A stretch of 8,599 nt of DNA from Aquificaceae bacterium. GTDB taxonomy: Bacteria > Aquificota > Aquificia > Aquificales > Aquificaceae. The stretch spans positions 1 through 8,599 of the forward strand of contig WFYK01000056.1 in NCBI GenBank assembly GCA_015490105.1. The letters are read 5' to 3'. Each line of letters starts with the position of its first letter. Position 1 is the first letter of the stretch. Below the pieces are notes generated by a model that had not been told where the DNA came from, made no database searches, and saw only the letters and a program-made list of their open reading frames with translations. A program made the translations under genes and the position numbers. This document shows positions 1 through 5,745 of this stretch, piece by piece.

Positions 1-22
1 ACTAAGATAAGAAACAGGGCCC

Positions 23-1108
23 TCATTTGGCCAATCTCCTCAAGTTCTCAATTATTTTTTCTGTCATCTCTTGGGTTCCTACCTTCTTAGCCCCTTCGGA
101 GTAAATGTCGGGTGTTCTGTAGCCTTGCTTTAAGGTTTCATCTATAGCTTTCTCAATAAGAGCGGAGGCTTCATCCATGTTGAAGGAATACTTTAGCATC
201 ATACCTGCGGAGAGGATCGTGGCTATTGGATTCGCTATGCCTTTTCCCGCTATGTCAGGAGCGGATCCGTGAACGGGCTCGTATAGGGCGTATCGATCTC
301 CGACGCTCGCGGAGGGAAGCATACCCAAGCTTCCTACTACAACACCCGCTTCGTCCGAGAGGATATCACCGAAGATGTTACCCGTTACGATCACATCAAA
401 GGAGTTCGGTCTCCTCACCAACTGCATTGCACAGTTATCTACATAAAGGTGCTCTACCTCCACCTCAGGGAAGTTCTTTTTTTCCTCTTCTACTATGTCC
501 CTCCAGAGAGCACTCACCTCAAGAACGTTGGATTTGTCAACGCTGGTTAGCTTTTTCTTTCTCTTGAGGGCTATCTCAAAAGCCTTTCTTACCACCCTCC
601 TTATCTCATCCTCCGTATACTTCATGGTGTTTACACCTACACGTTTTCCATTTTCTTGAAATATTCCCCTCGGCTCGCCGTAGTAGACGTCTCCCGTGAG
701 CTCCCTTACAACGATCATATCCGTGCCTTTTACCACCTCCTCTTTCAAAGGTGACGACTCGATCAGAGGATCCCAAACCTTTGCGGGGCGCAGGTTAGCG
801 TAGAGATCGAGCTCTTTCCTTATACGCAGGAGTCCCTTCTCAGGTCTTTTATCGGTGGGTAGGTTGTCCCACTTAGGTCCCCCGACCGCACCGAGCAGGA
901 CCGCATCGGATCTTTTGCAAAGTTCCAAAGTCTCTTCCGGCAGAGGTGTCCCCTTTTCGTCTATGGCTCTTCCGCCGATGAGCCCTTCCTCGTAAGAGAA
1001 GTCCACACCGAACAGCTCAGCAACAACGTCAAGAACCCTTAGTGTAGCGTCCACTATCTCGGGACCTATTCCGTCTCCTTTTAGAACCGCTATCTTATAC
1101 GTCTTCAT
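23..1108 (-). CDS. leuB: 3-isopropylmalate dehydrogenase
   Basis: LeuB oxidatively decarboxylates 3-isopropylmalate to 2-ketoisocaproate with NAD+ in cytosolic leucine synthesis. Numbering from an upstream in-frame ATG at 1117, the protein has GDGIGPEI (14-21), substrate arginines R100, R110 and R138, catalytic Y145 and K195 (TSVDKSN), and metal-binding D227, D251 and D255. The C-terminal HGSAPDIAGKGIANP stretch carries an Asp (D288) typical of NAD+-specific family members, which separates it from NADP isocitrate dehydrogenase. Length (361-364 aa) is normal and complete. I prefer the ATG at 1108, giving an MKTYKIAVLKGDG start like most LeuB proteins, over the ATG at 1117. Neither has a Shine-Dalgarno sequence. 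It is divergent from the gene starting at 1146, and no other leucine genes lie in the window. Identification is very secure; the exact start is not. Confidence 0.96.
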   Translation of the reverse strand: MKTYKIAVLKGDGIGPEIVDATLRVLDVVAELFGVDFSYEEGLIGGRAIDEKGTPLPEETLELCKRSDAVLLGAVGGPKWDNLPTDKRPEKGLLRIRKELDLYANLRPAKVWDPLIESSPLKEEVVKGTDMIVVRELTGDVYYGEPRGIFQENGKRVGVNTMKYTEDEIRRVVRKAFEIALKRKKKLTSVDKSNVLEVSALWRDIVEEEKKNFPEVEVEHLYVDNCAMQLVRRPNSFDVIVTGNIFGDILSDEAGVVVGSLGMLPSASVGDRYALYEPVHGSAPDIAGKGIANPIATILSAGMMLKYSFNMDEASALIEKAIDETLKQGYRTPDIYSEGAKKVGTQEMTEKIIENLRRLAK

Positions 1109-1120
1109 GAAGTCCATTTT

Positions 1121-1150
1121 AGAATATTCACGAGGGAGGGAAAGAGTGAA
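1121..1150 (-). promoter_or_regulatory. candidate sigma70-like promoter for leuB
   Basis: Reading the minus strand, TTCACT (1150-1145) is followed after 18 bases by TATTCT (1126-1121). Each hexamer matches the consensus at four of six positions. Transcription would begin around 1113-1116, between the two possible leuB start codons, so the message would have almost no leader. This fits the absence of a ribosome binding site before leuB. Four-of-six matches are common by chance, so this is only a candidate. Confidence 0.25.
1134..1140 (+). promoter_or_regulatory. ribosome binding site deciding the GTG start at 1146
   Basis: A GGGAGGG run ends five bases before the GTG at 1146. An in-frame ATG at 1107 lies inside the leuB start region and has no such site. 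The purine run therefore supports GTG as the true start of the anchored protein. Confidence 0.7.
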
Positions 1151-1970
1151 AAGGAAGGTTCTTATACTTCTCTTGATTCCCCTTTTAGTTTTGTTCGCGT
1201 TGGGTATTTTTCAGATATACACCGAACGGAAAGCAAAAAAAGAGATAGATACCTTTTTAAAAGATCAAGGTCTCGACGATGTAGTTAGTTATTCAGACGT
1301 TAGCTATTCACCTTTTACCGGCACGTGGACACTTCACAACGTCACTTTAACTCTTCAAGGAGAAACGGTAAAGATAGACAAAGTTATCCTTCACGAGGTA
1401 AGTGACTATTCCTTGCACGTCACCGCGGAGGGCATCAGGGGGTTGATCCCGGAAGGTAAGGATACATTGTGGCACCAGCTCCACTACGATGAAGTATTGG
1501 TAGATTTAGACTTTAAAGGCTCCCTGAACTTGGAAAAGGAAGAAGCGATCTTAGATCACCTCTCTTACTCGATCAGGGACGCTCTGGAGCTTAAACTGAG
1601 CGGAAGGTTCTTGGGTATAACGGAGGAGGTTCTAAACATCCTAAAAGAGGAGAAAAATCCCGAAAATTTGGCCCAAATCTTTTACCTTATCAAGGTATCT
1701 CAAGCGGTTCTATCCGTAAGAGATTTGGGGATCGTAAGAAGGATCGAAACTTCGGAGGAAGCCAAGAAAAGTTTTCAGGAGCTGGAAGCGAAGTTACCCG
1801 AAGACCTAAAAGAAGCCTTCAACAAATTCTTGGAAGAAGGCGGGAAGATCACGCTTACATTCAATCCAGAACGACCGGTCAGACTCGGCCAGATCGTTTT
1901 CGTTTTGATGACAGCAGAGGACCCCTTGAGGGCTTTAGATGTTGAGATCTCCCACGAGCGGTCTCCTTGA
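1146..1970 (+). CDS. membrane-anchored protein of unknown function
   Basis: I do not recognise this 274-residue protein with confidence. Residues 2-4 are basic (KRK) and about 5-23 are a strongly hydrophobic helix (LILLLIPLLVLFALGIF) without an obvious cleavage site. This suggests one N-terminal anchor with the rest outside the cytoplasm. The first soluble part alternates strand-like segments, including a motif SPFTGTWTLHNVTL (55-68), and is followed by DKVILHEVSDYSLHV. This resembles the repeated-strand layout of AsmA/YdgA (DUF945)-like envelope proteins, but that is a guess. Residues about 155-235 are helical and charged, and the end returns to a strand pattern (KITLTFNPERPVRLG). The start is GTG with a good ribosome binding site. 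The gene is 35 bases upstream of hemN and divergent from leuB. Confidence 0.75.
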   Translation: MKRKVLILLLIPLLVLFALGIFQIYTERKAKKEIDTFLKDQGLDDVVSYSDVSYSPFTGTWTLHNVTLTLQGETVKIDKVILHEVSDYSLHVTAEGIRGLIPEGKDTLWHQLHYDEVLVDLDFKGSLNLEKEEAILDHLSYSIRDALELKLSGRFLGITEEVLNILKEEKNPENLAQIFYLIKVSQAVLSVRDLGIVRRIETSEEAKKSFQELEAKLPEDLKEAFNKFLEEGGKITLTFNPERPVRLGQIVFVLMTAEDPLRALDVEISHERSP

Positions 1971-1995
1971 CCTTCGGAGGTATAGGTCGTAAATT
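1967..1995 (+). promoter_or_regulatory. candidate promoter directly upstream of hemN
   Basis: TTGACC (1967-1972) and TAAATT (1990-1995) are separated by 17 bases, matching five and four of six positions of the sigma70 consensus. The first hexamer overlaps the stop codon of the preceding gene. Predicted initiation at about 2002-2004 falls just before the hemN ATG at 2006, so a transcript from here would be nearly leaderless. It could give hemN and the downstream genes their own promoter. No experimental support is available here. Confidence 0.3.
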
Positions 1996-2005
1996 AGAAG
2001 AGCCT

Positions 2006-3376
2006 ATGAAGGTTGTTTTTGATAGAGAGCTTATCAAGAAATACGACAAGCCCGGTCCCAGATACACCAGCTACCCTCCCGCTACGGAGTTTACCGAGGA
2101 AGTGGGACCTGAAGATTACAAGGTAAAGCTTTTAGAAAGCAACGAAAGGAAAACCCCCCTTTCCCTATACTTTCATATTCCCTTCTGTGAAAGCGGATGC
2201 TATTACTGCGGGTGCAACATAATAATCTCCCACAGGAAAGGAATAGAAAGACCCTACCTTGAAAGGGTCTACAGGGAGATGAACATGCTTTCACAGATAG
2301 TAGACACAAGCAGACCCGTAGAACAGCTTCACTGGGGAGGAGGAACGCCTAACTATCTTACGGAGGAAGAGATAGAAGAATTCATGGCAAAGATCCGTGA
2401 GAACTTTAAGTTTTCGGACGATGCGGAGATTTCCATAGAGATAGATCCCAGATACGCTACCGACAGCCAGCTCGAGACGATAAAGAGGGTGGGCTTTAAC
2501 AGGATAAGTATGGGCCTTCAGGATCTGGATGAAAAGGTCCAAAGAGCGGTAAACCGCATACAACCTTATTCGCTGATGAAAGATACGATGGAAAAACTCA
2601 GAGATCTTGGGTTTGAGAGTATCAACATAGATCTCATTTACGGTCTTCCCTTTCAAAGCAGGGAGTCCTTCAGGAGAACGGTTCAGAAGGTTATAGAACT
2701 TTCCCCAGACAGGGTAGCGGTCTATAGTTTTGCTTACGTTCCGTGGGTAAAGCCCATTCAAAAGCACATAGATCCTTCAACCTTACCCTCCCCTGAGGAG
2801 AAGCTCTCCATCCTCGAAATGGTGATAGAGGAGTTTCAGTCCGCAGGCTACGTTTACATAGGTATGGATCACTTTGCCAAACCCGAAGATGAACTTGCCA
2901 AAGCTCAAAGGGAAGGAAAGCTTTGGAGAAACTTCCAAGGTTATACCACACGCAAAGGGGTTGAACTCTTAGGTATAGGTGCCACTTCCATAGGTATGCT
3001 ATACGATGCTTACTTTCAAAACTACAAAACCCTGAGAGAATACAACGAGGCGGTGGATTCGGGCACACTTCCCACGATGAGAGGTTACATTCTAAACGAA
3101 GATGATCTCATAAGGCGGGAAGTGATAATGGACATAATGTGTAACTTGGGCGTGTCTTTTGAAAGGATAGACAAGCTCTTCGGGATAAAGTTCGAAGACT
3201 ACTTCGAGAAAGAGCTCGAAGACCTCAAAGAGATCCAAGAAGATGGCCTCGTGGAGATAAAAGACCGCAGGATCAACATCCTGCCCGTCGGCAGGCTCCT
3301 TATCAGAAACGTGGCCATGGTCTTTGACGCTCATTTAAGGAACAAAAAAGATCTCAAGTTTTCCAGAACCATATGA
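2006..3376 (+). CDS. hemN: oxygen-independent coproporphyrinogen III oxidase
   Basis: This cytosolic radical SAM enzyme decarboxylates two propionates of coproporphyrinogen III to make protoporphyrinogen IX without O2. The 456-residue length matches typical HemN (about 457). The cluster motif CESGCYYCGC gives C61, C65 and C68 for the 4Fe-4S cluster, plus the extra C70 seen in HemN. GGGTP (111-115), IEIDPR (144-149), RNFQGYTT (308-315) and the C-terminal RNVAMVFDAHL then FSRTI are HemN-type. The last features are absent from the HemW lookalikes, so I favour true HemN. I chose the ATG at 2006 because MKVVFDRELIKKYD aligns with the usual HemN N-terminus. An in-frame TTG at 1967 would add 13 residues and overlap the upstream stop. 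Its stop overlaps the next start as ATGA, implying coupled translation. Use of this enzyme fits an anaerobic or microaerophilic host. Confidence 0.96.
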   Translation: MKVVFDRELIKKYDKPGPRYTSYPPATEFTEEVGPEDYKVKLLESNERKTPLSLYFHIPFCESGCYYCGCNIIISHRKGIERPYLERVYREMNMLSQIVDTSRPVEQLHWGGGTPNYLTEEEIEEFMAKIRENFKFSDDAEISIEIDPRYATDSQLETIKRVGFNRISMGLQDLDEKVQRAVNRIQPYSLMKDTMEKLRDLGFESINIDLIYGLPFQSRESFRRTVQKVIELSPDRVAVYSFAYVPWVKPIQKHIDPSTLPSPEEKLSILEMVIEEFQSAGYVYIGMDHFAKPEDELAKAQREGKLWRNFQGYTTRKGVELLGIGATSIGMLYDAYFQNYKTLREYNEAVDSGTLPTMRGYILNEDDLIRREVIMDIMCNLGVSFERIDKLFGIKFEDYFEKELEDLKEIQEDGLVEIKDRRINILPVGRLLIRNVAMVFDAHLRNKKDLKFSRTI

Positions 3377-4290
3377 GGGAGGTTCTGAAGGTAGAGTCTC
3401 TTTCAAAGGTGTTCTTCAGGAAAAAGGGAATTTTTAGAAAGGAACCCTTTTATGCTCTTAGGGATGTTTCCTTCAGCTTAGGGGAAGGGGAGATCTTAGG
3501 TCTCGTAGGGGAATCGGGTAGTGGAAAATCGACCATAGCAAAGATTATCGTTAGGCTCGAAAAACCCACGGAGGGAAGCGTATATTTGATGGGCAAAGAG
3601 GCCCGTTCTTTCGGAAAGGAATACACTAAATATGTCTCTATAGTCTTCCAAGATCCGAGAACTTCTCTAAACCCGAGGATGAAAGTCAAGGATATAATCT
3701 CAGAACCCTTAGAGGTTCACAGGGTCCCGAACAAGGAAGAAAGGGTAAGGGATCTTCTTAAAAAGGTTCACCTGAGTGAGGAACTTGCTCAGAGAAAGCC
3801 TGAAGATCTGTCCGGAGGGCAAAGGCAAAGGGTTGCTATAGCACGGGCCTTGGCTTTGAACCCAAAGGTGGTAGTTGCGGATGAGCCTACAGCATCCTTA
3901 GACGCTTCCGTGAGGGTAGGTATCTTAGAGCTATTTTTAAACCTCAAGGAGGATGGTATAAGCACACTACTTATAACCCACGACATGAGGGTCATAGAGA
4001 GGGTAGCGGATAGGGTAGGCGTTTTATACGGTGGTAGACTTTTTGAGTTAGGGAATAAAGAGGAGGTCTTGAATAGCCCCATGCATCCGTATACGAAGTT
4101 TCTTCTATCTTCTGTTCCCGTGAAGCACCCAAAAGATCGCAAACCCGTTGATTTGGAAGAGGCACCTCAAAGTATCCCGCAAAAGGGATGTCCCTTTGTG
4201 CCAAGGTGCTCGGAGGCAAAATCCGAGTGCGAATATACCCTCAGGAGGGTCCGGATAGATGGACGCATCGTCCAGTGCAATCTATACTGA
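3373..4290 (+). CDS. DppF/OppF-type ABC transporter ATP-binding protein
   Basis: This 305-residue ATPase energises import, most likely of peptides or nickel-like substrates, at the inner face of the membrane. Walker A is GESGSGKST (46-54), the Q-loop is VFQDP (Q93), the signature is LSGGQ (146-150), Walker B is VVVADEP (D170, E171) and the switch His is H203. The HPYTKFLLSSVP tract (238-249) is the C-terminal oligopeptide-transporter extension. After it come C273, C279, C286 and C302, the cysteine set that in some DppD/OppD proteins holds an iron-sulfur cluster. The start overlaps the hemN stop (ATGA). No permease, binding protein or second ATPase lies nearby, so it is an orphan subunit here and the substrate cannot be named. 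Family is certain; specificity is not. Confidence 0.92.
   Translation: MREVLKVESLSKVFFRKKGIFRKEPFYALRDVSFSLGEGEILGLVGESGSGKSTIAKIIVRLEKPTEGSVYLMGKEARSFGKEYTKYVSIVFQDPRTSLNPRMKVKDIISEPLEVHRVPNKEERVRDLLKKVHLSEELAQRKPEDLSGGQRQRVAIARALALNPKVVVADEPTASLDASVRVGILELFLNLKEDGISTLLITHDMRVIERVADRVGVLYGGRLFELGNKEEVLNSPMHPYTKFLLSSVPVKHPKDRKPVDLEEAPQSIPQKGCPFVPRCSEAKSECEYTLRRVRIDGRIVQCNLY
4243..4248 (+). promoter_or_regulatory. ribosome binding site deciding the start at 4259
   Basis: AGGAGG lies ten bases before the ATG at 4259, inside the end of the ABC ATPase gene. It supports a start that overlaps the upstream gene by 32 bases, since no later start keeps the whole first membrane helix. Confidence 0.65.
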
Positions 4291-5533
4291 CCTGCTGGTT
4301 TTTATCTTCCTTCTATTTGCCTCCGGTTTCTTCGCTTCCTCGGAGGTGGTTTTCTTCAGCGTGAGCAAGCCCTTCTTAATGAAATACTCCCAAAGCAGGT
4401 TCTATCCAATTCTTATGAAGCTTATCTCCAAGCCCAAGGAGGTTTTGATCTCCATACTCATAGGAAACGAGCTCGTAAATGTCTTGATCTCTTCCTACGG
4501 TGCCAAGGTATTTACCGATCTTATGGGCAAGGGAGGGGCTTTTATTTCCGCGGTCTTAATGTCTACCTTAATATTCATATTCGGTGAAACCCTCCCAAAA
4601 AATGCGGTTCTTCCTATAGCGGGAAGGCTTTCTCTAATTTACGCCCCTATATTCTATGTCTTTCACAAAGTAATCCTTCCCATAAGAGCTTTACTGCTTT
4701 GGCCCGTAAGGGGACTCCTTGAGAGGCTCGGCGTTTACATAAAGGAGGAGAGCTTTGAACTTTCCGAAGACAAGCTCCTCAGCATAATAGAGACGAGCAC
4801 CCAGCAAGGGGTTCTCTCTGAAGAGGAGAGAGAGGTTGTTGAAAGAATCTTTAAAATGGACTCGGTCCTTGTTAGAGAAATAATGACACCAAGACCTGAT
4901 GTCTTTGCTCTGAGTGAGGATACGTTAGTAAAGGATGCGGTAGAGGAGATAAAGAAGAGGGGGCACAGTAAGATTCCCGTCTACAAAGAAAAGCTCGATG
5001 ATGTGACCGGCGTAGTTCTCGTGAAGGATCTTCTGCCTGTGAAAGTGAACGCTCACAGGAAGATCGCGGAATTCAAAAGGAAGGTCTTAATAGTTCCTGA
5101 AGTAAAAAGTGTAGGTAGTCTCCTTCAAGATTTAAGAAGAAGCGAGGTAAAGCTTGCGGTTGTAGTAGACGAGCACGGTGCGGTTGCGGGTGTTGTGACC
5201 ATGTTCGACATACTCAAATGGCTGTGGGGAGAGGTTCCTGAAGAGTGGGAAGAGGAAAGGACGGTTGAACAGCTCTCCACCGACATGTATAGGGTAGACG
5301 GATCCGCGGACATAGAGGAGGTAGCACAAAAGCTCGGTTTTGAATTGCCCGAAGAATACGATTACGATACGGTAAGCGGTTTCGTTATGGCCAACTTGGG
5401 GAAAGTGCCTGAAAAGGGAGACGAATTTGAATACGCAGGCTTTAAGTTCATAGTGGGTGATGTGGACAAGAACCGCGTCAAGGAAGTGATCGTAAAAGTC
5501 CCTTCGAGGGAACTTGAAGCGGAAGTATCTTAA
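4259..5533 (+). CDS. CNNM/CorC-type membrane protein with CBS pair
   Basis: A 424-residue inner-membrane protein, probably a divalent-cation (Mg2+ or Co2+) exporter or regulator. The DUF21/CNNM region (about 10-150) has several hydrophobic helices and the family motifs SGFFASSEVVFFSVS (22-36), GNELVNV (69-75) and FGETLPKNA (108-116). Two CBS domains follow at about 205-260 (start VREIMTPRPDV) and 279-325 (VVVDEHGAVAGVVTMFDIL); these commonly bind adenine nucleotides. A CorC_HlyC domain fills about 340-415 (EYDYDTVSGFVMANLG). Such proteins are often labelled hemolysin (TlyC), which is historical and not supported as a role here. The length matches the family. It follows the ABC gene with a 32-base overlap and is 5 bases from thiS. 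Transport direction and metal are inferred from relatives only. Confidence 0.93.
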   Translation: MDASSSAIYTDLLVFIFLLFASGFFASSEVVFFSVSKPFLMKYSQSRFYPILMKLISKPKEVLISILIGNELVNVLISSYGAKVFTDLMGKGGAFISAVLMSTLIFIFGETLPKNAVLPIAGRLSLIYAPIFYVFHKVILPIRALLLWPVRGLLERLGVYIKEESFELSEDKLLSIIETSTQQGVLSEEEREVVERIFKMDSVLVREIMTPRPDVFALSEDTLVKDAVEEIKKRGHSKIPVYKEKLDDVTGVVLVKDLLPVKVNAHRKIAEFKRKVLIVPEVKSVGSLLQDLRRSEVKLAVVVDEHGAVAGVVTMFDILKWLWGEVPEEWEEERTVEQLSTDMYRVDGSADIEEVAQKLGFELPEEYDYDTVSGFVMANLGKVPEKGDEFEYAGFKFIVGDVDKNRVKEVIVKVPSRELEAEVS

Positions 5534-5538
5534 TTAGT

Positions 5539-5745
5539 ATGAAGGTAGTTGTAAACGGTGAAAACAGGGAAGTGAAGGAAGGAACGACCATAATGGATCT
5601 CCTCGAAATAATGGGGGTAAAGTTTAGAGAAGTTGGGCTTGCGGTGGCGGTAAACGAGGAGGTGGTTCCCAAATCTCGATACAAGGACTTTAAACTTCAA
5701 GAAGGGGATAGGGTGGAGATCGTCCAGCTCGTAGGAGGTGGCTAA
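5539..5745 (+). CDS. thiS: sulfur carrier protein for thiamin thiazole
   Basis: ThiS is a ubiquitin-fold carrier whose C-terminal glycine is adenylated and thiocarboxylated, then gives sulfur to the thiazole synthase ThiG. The 68-residue protein has the family pattern: an N-terminal strand MKVVVNGENREV, EGTTIMDLLE, VAVNEEVVPKSRY and GDRVEIVQLVGGG ending in Gly-Gly. The VNEEVVP and VQLVGGG segments favour ThiS over MoaD, although thiocarboxylate carriers can be misnamed. It begins 5 bases after the CorC stop, with only a weak distant GGAAG as ribosome binding site, so it probably relies on coupled translation. No thiG, thiF or thiH is present in the window. Its stop codon overlaps the stop of the convergent gene. 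Confidence 0.93.
   Translation: MKVVVNGENREVKEGTTIMDLLEIMGVKFREVGLAVAVNEEVVPKSRYKDFKLQEGDRVEIVQLVGGG

Noticed and set aside
16..23. AGGGCCCT palindrome just after leuB as a terminator
   Set aside because: The perfect eight-base palindrome leaves no loop, and no U-run follows on the leuB strand, so it is not a usable intrinsic terminator. It may be chance.
226..567. A 113-codon open frame on the plus strand inside leuB
   Set aside because: It is antisense to a certain leuB with full motifs. Its product is rich in Ser, Arg, Leu and Pro with no recognisable family, as expected of a shadow frame.
1967..2005. TTG at 1967 as the start of hemN
   Set aside because: The extra 13 residues do not resemble HemN N-termini, no good ribosome binding site precedes it, and the bases fit a -35 element better.
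2291..3068. Open frames of 158 and 125 codons on the minus strand inside hemN
   Set aside because: hemN is complete and conserved on the other strand. The antisense products have random-looking composition and no ribosome binding site.
4259..5533. Hemolysin function for the CorC-type protein
   Set aside because: The TlyC label is historical. The visible domains (DUF21, CBS pair, CorC_HlyC) point to cation homeostasis.
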